This document shows, in pieces, positions 25,683-32,978 of a DNA stretch of 64,000 nucleotides. The translations under genes were made by a program, and so were the position numbers. Numbering within the stretch: the stretch's first letter is position 1; every line of letters starts with the position of its first letter. The stretch covers positions 242,348-306,347 of the forward strand of contig WYAX01000020.1 in NCBI GenBank assembly GCA_011525625.1, written 5' to 3'. Under the pieces are notes generated by a model. The model saw nothing but the letters and a program-made list of their open reading frames with translations. It made no database searches and was not told the DNA's origin. Origin of the DNA: Nitrospira defluvii. Its GTDB lineage: Bacteria > Nitrospirota > Nitrospiria > Nitrospirales > Nitrospiraceae.

Positions 25683-26621
25683 TCACTTCGCGGGAGAGGC
25701 GGGGGAAGACCGTTTGGTGATCATGTTCATCGCCAGCGTCAGCATCGAGCCGACATCCGACACATTGGCGGGAAGCACGAGGGTGTTGCTGGCCTTTGCC
25801 AGTTCCCCGAACTTGGTGATGTACTGTTCCGCGACGCGCAGTTGCACCGCTTCGTAGCCGCCGGGGATTTGCGTGGCCTCGGCGACTTTTCGCAGTCCGT
25901 CGGCTGTGGCGCCGGCGATGGCCGTAATGGCGGCCGCCGCCCCTTCCGCTTCGTTGATCTGTTGTTGTTTCTTGGCCTCGGAGGCCTTGATGACCTGCTG
26001 TTTCTCGCCTTCCGCTTGGTTGATGGCGGCGTCGCGCTCACCTTCGGAGGTCAGAATCACCGCACGCTTCTCCCGCTCGGCGCGCATCTGCTTTTCCATG
26101 GCGGCGAGCACGTCTTTGGGGGGCGTGATGTTCTTGATCTCGTAACGTAGGACCTTCACACCCCAGGGTTCGGTCGCTTTATCCAATTCATTGACGACCT
26201 GGCTGTTGATGTTGGTCCGTTCTTCGAATGTACGGTCGAGCTCGATTTTGCCGATTTCGCTGCGGAGCGCGGTCTGCGCCAGTTGCGTGATGGCGAAGCG
26301 GTAGTCGCTGATCCCGTAGGAGGCGCGTTGCGGGTCGAGCACTTTCGAGTAGAGAATGCCGTCGACACCGACTTGCACGTTGTCTCGCGTAATACAGATC
26401 TGTTCGGGAATATCGATCGCCGTTTCCTTGAGCGAGTGTTTGTACTGCACGCTGTCGATGAACGGCCAGAGGATGTGAAACCCTGCGCCCAGCGTGCGGG
26501 AATACCGGCCCAGTCGTTCGACGACATAGGCGCTTTGTTGCGGTACGACCCGTGCTGTTTTGGAGATGACGAGTAGGACGAGTCCCGCAAGGAATATGAC
26601 GACCCAGAGTCCGCCTGGCAT
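25683..26621 (-). CDS. qmcA: SPFH/Band 7 (stomatin-like) membrane protein
   Basis: A 312-residue protein with one N-terminal TM helix (about residues 3-20) and a Band 7 domain: TARVVPQQSAYVVERLGRYSRTLGAGFHILWPFIDSV, IPEQICITRDNVQVGVDGILYSKV, and ALRSEIGKIELDRTFEERTNIN. It then has a Glu/Ala-rich coiled coil (EREKRAVILTSEGERDAAINQAEGEKQQ) and a Gly/Ala C-terminal helix. Such proteins form large ring oligomers in functional membrane microdomains. ATG 26621 is preferred because GGAGG lies about eight bases before it. The nfeD gene is immediately upstream, the classic pairing. Confidence 0.92.
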   Translation of the reverse strand: MPGGLWVVIFLAGLVLLVISKTARVVPQQSAYVVERLGRYSRTLGAGFHILWPFIDSVQYKHSLKETAIDIPEQICITRDNVQVGVDGILYSKVLDPQRASYGISDYRFAITQLAQTALRSEIGKIELDRTFEERTNINSQVVNELDKATEPWGVKVLRYEIKNITPPKDVLAAMEKQMRAEREKRAVILTSEGERDAAINQAEGEKQQVIKASEAKKQQQINEAEGAAAAITAIAGATADGLRKVAEATQIPGGYEAVQLRVAEQYITKFGELAKASNTLVLPANVSDVGSMLTLAMNMITKRSSPASPAK

Positions 26622-26648
26622 GCCGCTATCCTCCATAATGATGCGACC

Positions 26649-27086
26649 TCATGATTCAGGTGTGATCCACAGGGTGATCCCCTCGACCCGTTCGACGCGG
26701 GTGCGTTGTCCTTTGCTGAGCGGCTTGTTGCCGGCGTTGTGCGCATTCCACGTGCTGCCGCGGCATTCCGCCTTGCCCCGGCCGTCCGGCGGAATATCGT
26801 CCAGCACGACGGCGGTTTCGCCGCCCATCGTATCGACCGGCGACGTGTCGCCCCGATCGGTGTTCATGAGACGGCGGAGCGGTTGGCGGAGAAGGACGAG
26901 CGAGCCGACCGAGAACACCGAGAAGAGCAGCCAGGACATCCATTCACTGTGGATGACGTCCAAGCCCACCAGTGCCCCGACGACAAGCGCCCCGATGCCG
27001 AAGAACAACATGTAGAATCCGCCGGGCGTGACGACTTCGGTGCCGAGCAAAAACAGTCCCAGGAACGCCCACAGCCACCAGGTCAT
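26649..27086 (-). CDS. NfeD-like membrane protein
   Basis: A 145-residue protein of the short NfeD type, without the serine-protease domain. The start MTWWLWAFLGLFLLGTEVVTPGG, the GGFYMLFFGIGALVVGAL helix and SWLLFSVFSVGSLVLLR give three or four TM segments. A C-terminal OB-fold domain follows (GGETAVVLDDIPPDGRGKAECRGSTWNA ... RVERVEGITLWI). GGAGGTGAG precedes the ATG. It is the first gene of a two-gene operon with the SPFH protein and probably acts as its membrane partner, an inference from the common genomic pairing. Confidence 0.9.
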   Translation of the reverse strand: MTWWLWAFLGLFLLGTEVVTPGGFYMLFFGIGALVVGALVGLDVIHSEWMSWLLFSVFSVGSLVLLRQPLRRLMNTDRGDTSPVDTMGGETAVVLDDIPPDGRGKAECRGSTWNAHNAGNKPLSKGQRTRVERVEGITLWITPES

Positions 27087-27191
27087 CTCACCTCCCCAGA
27101 CGTCGCGATCAGTCGGATGACAGAGGAATTCTGGCGAAAGTCTATGCGTCTTTCCCCGGAGCGTCAAGAATTGTGCGCAAACCCTCGTTCG

Positions 27192-27221
27192 TTGAAGCGG
27201 CTCCGACGCAAATGTTATAGT
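27192..27221 (+). promoter_or_regulatory. Promoter of the CARF gene with very short leader
   Basis: TTGAAG at 27192-27197 and TATAGT at 27216-27221 are 18 bases apart, with TGT immediately before the -10 hexamer (extended -10). The CARF ATG is at 27231, nine bases after the -10, and no Shine-Dalgarno sequence is visible. Confidence 0.55.
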
Positions 27222-27230
27222 CCGCCGATT

Positions 27231-28487
27231 ATGCCGCCAGATACTCCCGTGAAAGCGCTGATCCTTGCGTTCACCGATGCGCCGGCGCTTGCCGCCTACG
27301 TCATCAATCGACTGCAGCCGGAATTGCTGTGTTTTTTTGTGCCGGAATCGGCGAAGGCCCAAGTCGAATCAGCCGTGCAACCGCTGGTCCGGCAGATGCC
27401 GAAGCGGTGGGATTGGGTCGTCACGCCCGATCCGGCCGATGTCATCGCCTGCCATCAGGCCCTGTCCCGCACCATTCACGATCTCTTCCGCACCTGGGCG
27501 GTGCAAATGGGAGAAGTCGTGGTCGATTTGACCGGTGCCACGCCGGCGATGGCTGCAGCCCTGGCGACGGCGAGCCAACCCTGGACGTCGCGAGTCATCA
27601 GTCTGGTCGATGCGGAGGGTCGCGAAGAGGGGGAGGCAATCGCGATCGGCGGGTTGACCAAGTATTGGCTGCAAGGCAATCCCTGGGACGAGGCGGCGGT
27701 CGTGGTGCGCCGTGAAGCCAGCGACGCCTTTAATCATGGTTCGTTCAAGGCTGCCGCGACCCTTTTTCATACGTTGGAGGCCAGGGTGAGCGGGGGACAG
27801 AAACCTCTCTATCGGGCCTTAGGAGAACTCGCGCTGGGCTATGGGCTGTGGGAGCAGTTTCACTATCGCCAGGCCTGGGAGAAGCTGAAAGGCTCGCTGA
27901 AGGCGCTCGATATGGCCTCGCTGTGGGGCGGGCCTCCGGGACTCAAAGCGCTGCTGCCCTTGATCAAGGCCAACAGCGGATTCTTAGAGAAGCTGGTGCT
28001 CGATCCTGCCGACGTGAAGGAAGGCGTGGTGCTTGATCTGTTGGCCCATGCCCATCGACGTGCCCAGGTGGATCACGATCACGAGCGCGCCATGGTGGCG
28101 CTGGTCCGCGCGTTGGAGGCCTGTGCGCAGCGGCAGTTGTTCAAACAATACAAAATCAAGAGCTGGGATGTGCGACCGGAGCAACTACCGGAATCCCTCC
28201 GTGAGACATGCCGCACGTCGTACCTGGATGATGTCGACGGCAAGTACAAGCTGCCGCTCCAGAGTCAGTGGCGCGCCTTGGCCGATCTTGGCGATCCGAT
28301 GGGACAGGCGTTTCTCCGCGACTGGCCCAGAATGAAGCCGCTGCTTGATGCCGCCAATCATGCGGTGTTGGGGCATGGGTTTGAAGCGGTCAAAGGTGAG
28401 CGGGTGCAGCAGCTGTCCGATGTGGTAATGAAGCTCACAGGCGTCAGCGAGTCCTCGCTGCCGAAGTTCCCGACGCTGAGTCTCTGA
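27231..28487 (+). CDS. CARF-domain protein of the CRISPR-associated TIGR02710 (Cas02710) family
   Basis: A 418-residue protein. The N-terminal Rossmann-like CARF domain runs ALILAFTDAPA to VDLTGATPAM at residues 98-107, the position of the DxTGGT nucleotide-ligand motif, here with Ala and Pro substitutions. The helical C-terminal half has the family's LYRALGELALGYGLWEQFHYRQAWEKL and HRRAQVDHDHERAMVALVRALEACAQRQL segments. A late AN-xxxxx-H segment (A375, N376, H382, in NHAVLGHGF) lies where HEPN RNases carry RN-x4-5-H. CARF proteins are activated by cyclic oligoadenylate in type III CRISPR immunity, but no cas genes or array are near. The start is set by the promoter; upstream open frame is antisense to nfeD. 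Confidence 0.72.
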   Translation: MPPDTPVKALILAFTDAPALAAYVINRLQPELLCFFVPESAKAQVESAVQPLVRQMPKRWDWVVTPDPADVIACHQALSRTIHDLFRTWAVQMGEVVVDLTGATPAMAAALATASQPWTSRVISLVDAEGREEGEAIAIGGLTKYWLQGNPWDEAAVVVRREASDAFNHGSFKAAATLFHTLEARVSGGQKPLYRALGELALGYGLWEQFHYRQAWEKLKGSLKALDMASLWGGPPGLKALLPLIKANSGFLEKLVLDPADVKEGVVLDLLAHAHRRAQVDHDHERAMVALVRALEACAQRQLFKQYKIKSWDVRPEQLPESLRETCRTSYLDDVDGKYKLPLQSQWRALADLGDPMGQAFLRDWPRMKPLLDAANHAVLGHGFEAVKGERVQQLSDVVMKLTGVSESSLPKFPTLSL

Positions 28488-28488
28488 G

Positions 28489-28520
28489 AGCTGATAGCCG
28501 ATAGCTAATAGCCGATGGCA
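28489..28520 (+). repeat. Low-complexity GCTGATAGC-type repeat, left flank of four-helix gene
   Basis: Starting two bases after the CARF stop, units such as AGCTGATAGCCGATAG and CTAATAGCCGATGGC follow one another in loose tandem. The same pattern occurs in inverted orientation at 28952-28980, so the two frame the four-helix-bundle gene. Confidence 0.55.
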
Positions 28521-28555
28521 TGATAAAGCAGAAGCAAGAGAAAGGAAGGACGGTC

Positions 28556-28912
28556 ATGCCCTTTCGGTTTGAAAGCTTGGAAATTTGGCACATGGCCAGA
28601 GGCTATTCCCGGACGGTATACTGTGCGACCGCGAAATTCCCACGCCATGAGGACTACGGTTTACGATCCCAGATGAACCGGGCCGTCAACTCAATTGGCC
28701 TGAATATTGCCGAGGGCTCAGCCAAAGGGAGCAGCAAAGCGTTCGACTACCATCTTGAAGTGGCTATTGGGTCAACGTTTGAAGTGGCGGCCGCTTCGCT
28801 CCTCGCCGCTGATAACGCGTACATTTCCAGTGAGGAGCACAAGGAACTCTATGCGGAAGGACAGAAGCTCGCGAGAAGCATAAATGCCTTTCGGAATACG
28901 TTGCTGCAATGA
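28556..28912 (+). CDS. Four-helix-bundle protein (S23/IVS-encoded family)
   Basis: A 118-residue protein of the family first found in intervening sequences of 23S rRNA. It has FRFESLEIWHMARGYSRTVYCATAKFP, the family hallmark RSQMNRAVNSIGLNIAEGSAKGSSKAFDYHLEVAIGS, and a C-terminal LARSINAFRNTL. Avd, the accessory protein of diversity-generating retroelements, has the same fold, but no reverse transcriptase or rRNA gene is near. ATG 28556 is preferred because AAGGAAGG lies about eight bases upstream. The gene lies between inverted low-complexity repeats and separates the CARF gene from ybgC, as if inserted. Confidence 0.9.
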   Translation: MPFRFESLEIWHMARGYSRTVYCATAKFPRHEDYGLRSQMNRAVNSIGLNIAEGSAKGSSKAFDYHLEVAIGSTFEVAAASLLAADNAYISSEEHKELYAEGQKLARSINAFRNTLLQ

Positions 28913-28951
28913 TGACGTGCGATCAATCCTTGGCACCGTCGCTTCTTCCTA

Positions 28952-28980
28952 CGATCGGCCATCAGCAATCAGCCATCTGC
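28952..28980 (-). repeat. Low-complexity repeat, right flank of four-helix gene (inverted)
   Basis: The complement reads GCAGATGGCTGATTGCTGATGG and continues CCGATCG, matching the left-flank pattern in opposite orientation. It ends just before the ybgC start codon. Confidence 0.5.
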
Positions 28981-28984
28981 TCCC

Positions 28985-29386
28985 ATGGAAATTAGAATCT
29001 ACTACGAAGACACCGACTGCGGCGGGGTGGTGTATTATGCCAACTATCTGAAGTATTTCGAACGGGCCAGAACACACTATCTCGAAGAGCGCAGACTGTC
29101 GGTCGCGGATCTGCGCGATCAAGGGACGCAATTCGTCGTGGTGCATGCCGAGTTGGATTATCGGTCACCCGGGCGGTACGGCGACACCTTAGTGATCGAC
29201 ACCACGTTGGCCGATTCGACTCAGGCGTCCGTCACCTTTGCCCATGTGGTGCGGGAACGGACCACCGGGCGACTCGTGGTCGAAGGATCGGCCAAGCTGG
29301 TGACGGTAGACGAGCAGTTGAAGGTAAAGCGCCTCGACAAACCCACCCTGGCTGCGCTACAAGGACCTCCACAGACGAGGAGCTAA
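28985..29386 (+). CDS. ybgC: YbgC/4HBT acyl-CoA thioesterase
   Basis: A 133-residue hotdog-fold thioesterase. The opening IRIYYEDTDCGGVVYYANYLKYFERAR contains the catalytic Asp of the YbgC/4-hydroxybenzoyl-CoA thioesterase branch. FVVVHAELDYRSPGRYGDTLVIDTTL and RLVVEGSAKLVTVD complete the hotdog. In many Gram-negatives ybgC precedes tolQRA, but no tol gene is present here. The ATG lies four bases after the right-hand repeat, so its original control region may have been displaced. The stop overlaps the following 37-residue frame as TAATG. Confidence 0.92.
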   Translation: MEIRIYYEDTDCGGVVYYANYLKYFERARTHYLEERRLSVADLRDQGTQFVVVHAELDYRSPGRYGDTLVIDTTLADSTQASVTFAHVVRERTTGRLVVEGSAKLVTVDEQLKVKRLDKPTLAALQGPPQTRS

Positions 29387-29499
29387 TGGATAAACTCGGC
29401 ACATGGTTGGCGGTGACGGGCGTGGCGATCGGGTTCGTTGTCCTCGCGTGGTTGCTTTTCTCCGATAATCCCTCCGACAAGAAAAAGAACAAGCCGTAG
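29386..29499 (+). CDS. 37-residue single-TM membrane protein
   Basis: A short frame starting at ATG 29386, where the A is also the last base of the ybgC TAA stop. It encodes MDKLGTWLAVTGVAIG, then a hydrophobic continuation VVLAWLLF, and ends with a Lys-rich cytoplasmic tail (DKKKNKP). An acidic-basic pattern around one TM helix and stop-start coupling with GAGGAG seven bases upstream support translation. It could be a small regulatory or assembly peptide; no homologue is recognised. Confidence 0.5.
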   Translation: MDKLGTWLAVTGVAIGFVVLAWLLFSDNPSDKKKNKP

Positions 29500-29749
29500 T
29501 TCCGTCTCCTCGACCGCCCCGCAGATGCTTTCCTTGTGGCGGCGTCGCTCCCTCCACAGCGATTCAGACGAACCGTTGATCAGAAAGTGAGACGGGTAGC
29601 AAGGGCACATAGAACCGCGAGACTGCGGCATCCGTGTATGGCTGACTGGCGTGATACGGTGAGCACTCATGTGGGTGTTCGACGAGCAGGTCGTTCACGG
29701 ACGCGTCACGCGCATCCAACCGGTGCCGTTCGGCACACGCAAGCAGCGG

Positions 29750-31501
29750 TTATGTCGCGGGCAGGGTCTTGTCCGGCGAGGGGGCGGCGGTGGTCCGAAA
29801 CTCGTCGTACCCGCCGAAATTCTCCCGGTAAAAGGTCTTGAGACGAGCCTCCAACTGTCTGCTGAGCTGTGGATCCGCTGCGACGCCCAGGGCGAGTTCC
29901 CGTTCCCGTTTGATCACCTCGGGAAACACGTTCAGCACCGCGTCGACGAGCTTCCCGTCCTCCTTGCGACGAAGGGTTTCAAGCGCGCCCGGCTCATTCT
30001 GCAGGAAACGGGCCTTCTCCACGGCGCTTTCATATTGATGCATCATCACAAAGAGACGGACTAGGACGCCTTGCATCGGGTAGTCGCGTTGCTCGTCGTA
30101 GGGCGCGCTGCCGCCGATAGCCTGTGATCCCAGGGAGAATACGGCGGTCGAGCCGACGGACGGCGGGCCGAGGAGTCCACGTGCGACGATCTCGTCATAG
30201 ACCGTGTTGGCCACCAGGACATTTCCGCGTCGTGTCGGATGGACATAGTCCAAGAACAGATCGAACCCCGGAGCGAGCGGAGCGCTGGCCGCGAGAAATG
30301 CCCGCTCCGCGTCGGCAAGCGAGACGTGGTCGTATCGGGCTGCGATCTGTCTCAGAATCTGGTTCAGATCGGACGGCGCACGAAACGGGTTGTAGTCGAG
30401 GTCGCGCGCGCGACTATATGACTGGAGCGCGGCCTCGTAGTCGCCGGAGCGTTCTAAGGCGCGTCCGAGCGCAAAGTGCGTGTCTGCATGAAAGGGAGCG
30501 AGTCCGGCGGCCTCTCGCAGGCGGCGGGCTGCGCCCTGGGCATCACCGTGCAACAGCAGCCCCTCGCCGCTCCGATAGAGACCCTCCCACATCCGGCGGG
30601 TCGGCCCTTCGAGAGCCTGGTCCGACACGTTCGGATGCCACTGCCGCAAATTGACCGGAATCGACACAAGAATAACCGGCACCTTCCGATCCCCCGCGGT
30701 CTCGACCATCGATTGAATGCTGAAGGCATAGTGGTTCTTCACCTGCTGGTACTGGCGGGGATTCCGTCGGAGCTCGAGTGCGAGTTGTTCGATTTTCGAC
30801 CACTGTTCGTAGGCCACATGCTGGCGTTCGTCGGCCAGGAGCGTGTTTTCCGGCCACAGCCGACGCCCGAGCGAGCTGCCTTTGACCCGTCGGACCAAAT
30901 GCAGCCGATTGAGAGCCTCTGAGACGGGTTCCCACCAGGTCGGCTCTTCGCCATAGACCCGCTTTTCAAGAAACTCATTGTTCCCGCTGTAAATGACCAT
31001 GAGATCCGGTTCGAATTCGATGACTTCTTGAAAAATCAGACGGACACGGTAGGCAGCATACGCATGGGCGCTGACGTTGAGAACCTCGATGGTTCGATGC
31101 GGATAGGCCGCCTCCAGCGCACGTTGCAGGTAGCGAGTGTAGATTTCTTCCTGCGGATGCGGCCAACCGGCGCTGGCGGACCCGCCAAGGCAAAACACGC
31201 GAAACGTCTGCGGGGATTTTTTGACGGGAAAAGCCGTGTGTCGTTCGCGATAGACTTCTCGATTCGCCACTTGGTAATGGGGGCGACCGTCGATGTCCTT
31301 GTGAACAAAATACGAATCGACCTGACCAAAATTGAGAAACGGATCGTCGGCGATCCGTACATCGGAGAAACGCAGCAGTCCTTCACAAACGATGAGGGGC
31401 GATACCGCCAGCAGTGCCACAATCACGCCGAACAGCGTGCGGCGGGGCCTGGAGAGGGTAGTGCCAGGCGATCGCTCGGCGTCTTCGATAGGTGCGGACA
31501 T
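29750..31501 (-). CDS. SGNH-hydrolase-fold protein with TPR segment
   Basis: A 583-residue protein with an N-terminal TM helix (FGVIVALLAVSPLIVCEGLL) placing the rest outside the cytoplasm. SGNH blocks: FRVFCLGGSASAGWP (block I, GGSxS in place of GDSL), MVIYSGNNEFLEKR (block III-like GxN) and FLDYVHPTRRGNVLVA (block V, Asp and His). A TPR-like segment, FHADTHFALGRALERSGDYEAALQSYSRARDLD, is inserted between them. Similar domains occur in polysaccharide acyl-modifying proteins. It follows another SGNH gene closely on the same strand, so they probably act on the same substrate, unknown. Confidence 0.75.
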   Translation of the reverse strand: MSAPIEDAERSPGTTLSRPRRTLFGVIVALLAVSPLIVCEGLLRFSDVRIADDPFLNFGQVDSYFVHKDIDGRPHYQVANREVYRERHTAFPVKKSPQTFRVFCLGGSASAGWPHPQEEIYTRYLQRALEAAYPHRTIEVLNVSAHAYAAYRVRLIFQEVIEFEPDLMVIYSGNNEFLEKRVYGEEPTWWEPVSEALNRLHLVRRVKGSSLGRRLWPENTLLADERQHVAYEQWSKIEQLALELRRNPRQYQQVKNHYAFSIQSMVETAGDRKVPVILVSIPVNLRQWHPNVSDQALEGPTRRMWEGLYRSGEGLLLHGDAQGAARRLREAAGLAPFHADTHFALGRALERSGDYEAALQSYSRARDLDYNPFRAPSDLNQILRQIAARYDHVSLADAERAFLAASAPLAPGFDLFLDYVHPTRRGNVLVANTVYDEIVARGLLGPPSVGSTAVFSLGSQAIGGSAPYDEQRDYPMQGVLVRLFVMMHQYESAVEKARFLQNEPGALETLRRKEDGKLVDAVLNVFPEVIKRERELALGVAADPQLSRQLEARLKTFYRENFGGYDEFRTTAAPSPDKTLPAT

Positions 31502-31523
31502 GCCAGGACATCCTTTCCGTGGT

Positions 31524-32762
31524 TCAGGGCTGGGCTGCGATCTGAGGCGGGTGCAGGACGCTGTCGAGCATTCCGTTCAGCAGTGTCGCGACGATGCGAT
31601 GACCGCGTTCATCAGGATGACAAAGGTCCAGGTAGAGACTGGCGTCCTGGGCGAGAACCTGACCGGCTTCGACGACGACGGCTCCGTACTCGCGAGCCAC
31701 GGCCCGTACGATGTCGTTGTATTCGCTGTCGAGCCGCAGCGGCCTTCCGCCGTGGGTCAGTTTCCAGGGAGGCAGTGTGAGGCTCGCCGTGAGGTTCGCT
31801 TCCTCTACCGCCCCCCGTTGTTCCAGCACCGCGGCGAGGTACTTCCTGGCGAGATCGGAGAACCAGTTGTCCATATTGACCGCAATCCGTAGTTCCGCTT
31901 CGGCCTGTTCCGGCCGTCCTGCACTCAGATGAGCGAGCCCTCTGCGCACATGTTCCGAGTGTGCCGGATTGTCCTGAAACGCGACAAATATCAACGGCAC
32001 GTGTCGATCGCGACAGAATCGCGCGATACGTTCGAGATTGGCTCGGTAGTGTTCGGGCGAGACTCTGGTTGGAGCGGTCCTTGCGTCGACGGTCGTCTGC
32101 CCGTCGCCGCTGCTTCTGAGCAGGTGCACTTTCGTCAGCAGGCGTTCCAGTCCCCGGTACAGATAGAGTTTTTGCCTGAAGTCGAATCGATGCAGCCGGG
32201 CTTCCCGTGCGAATTTTTCGTGACTATCGGCGGCCGAATCGGACGGCACGACCCGGCGATCGTTGAAGCTGAACGAGGCGATCACCACATCGGGACGCAC
32301 GCTGTCGAAATGTTTGACCAACGAGGCATACCCCTGCAAGGAGGTGTATCCGCTCACGCCCAGGTTGATGACGTCGGCGTCCGCGCGAAGATCGTCCAGG
32401 ACCTCCGGGTATGCACTGCGGGTCGGCACACCCCAGCCGAAGGTATTGGAGTCGCCGATTGCAAGGATGCGCGTATGGGGCGTCGCGCCGATCTGAGCCG
32501 AATCGACGGCGAAGTAACCCTGTTCGTCGAACTCGCGCAGGTAACGGGCCGGATCATGCCGGTGCAGTTCTCCGGCAACCAGTCCTTTGAAATTCGGTCG
32601 ACGCTCCCATCCCAGCTCCGGCGTGTATTGATACCAGTCGGGATTCGTCGATGCCAGGTCGGCCTCTGCGGTCAGGAGGACGCGGGAGAGTCCCTCAAGC
32701 GCGAGTAACCCGGTCAGCGTGAGCGCCAGGCCGATCAGAGGCATCATCAGGCGAGAAGTCAT
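31524..32762 (-). CDS. SGNH/GDSL-hydrolase-fold membrane-anchored protein
   Basis: A 412-residue protein with an N-terminal signal anchor (MPLIGLALTLTGLLALEGL). An ILAIGDSNTFGWGV block carries the nucleophile Ser, followed by VINLGVSGYTSLQGYASL (block II Gly), VVIASFSFNDRR (block III Asn) and LDLCHPDERGHRIVA (block V, Asp and His). The catalytic set looks complete. The downstream neighbour has the same fold and is 22 bp away. Predicted to act as an esterase or acyl-transferase on an extracytoplasmic carbohydrate or lipid. Confidence 0.8.
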   Translation of the reverse strand: MTSRLMMPLIGLALTLTGLLALEGLSRVLLTAEADLASTNPDWYQYTPELGWERRPNFKGLVAGELHRHDPARYLREFDEQGYFAVDSAQIGATPHTRILAIGDSNTFGWGVPTRSAYPEVLDDLRADADVINLGVSGYTSLQGYASLVKHFDSVRPDVVIASFSFNDRRVVPSDSAADSHEKFAREARLHRFDFRQKLYLYRGLERLLTKVHLLRSSGDGQTTVDARTAPTRVSPEHYRANLERIARFCRDRHVPLIFVAFQDNPAHSEHVRRGLAHLSAGRPEQAEAELRIAVNMDNWFSDLARKYLAAVLEQRGAVEEANLTASLTLPPWKLTHGGRPLRLDSEYNDIVRAVAREYGAVVVEAGQVLAQDASLYLDLCHPDERGHRIVATLLNGMLDSVLHPPQIAAQP

Positions 32763-32978
32763 GCAGACACTCCGATAGTTGGGAATGAACGATGGTCAGG
32801 CCGGTCAGTGCGTGATAGATCGATGCTGTAGCGTAGTATTGAGGAAGAACTCCGACTTGCCAAGCAAAGCGTAAAGTTTTGCAAAGGGGAGGCAGCCGGG
32901 AAGAGTGCGGCACGACGCGGTTGTGGGAACGAGAGGTGCGGGGACGGGATAACTCGTGTTTCCGCTAGAGCGGCGGTG

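Noticed and set aside
26706..27230. N-terminal extension of the CARF protein by about 175 residues
   Set aside because: The extension is antisense to nfeD, and a good promoter lies inside it directly before ATG 27231.
27231..28980. CRISPR array or cas locus beside the CARF gene
   Set aside because: No direct repeats of 24-40 bp with regular spacers and no further cas-like proteins are visible; the short GCTGATAGC repeats are irregular tandem units.
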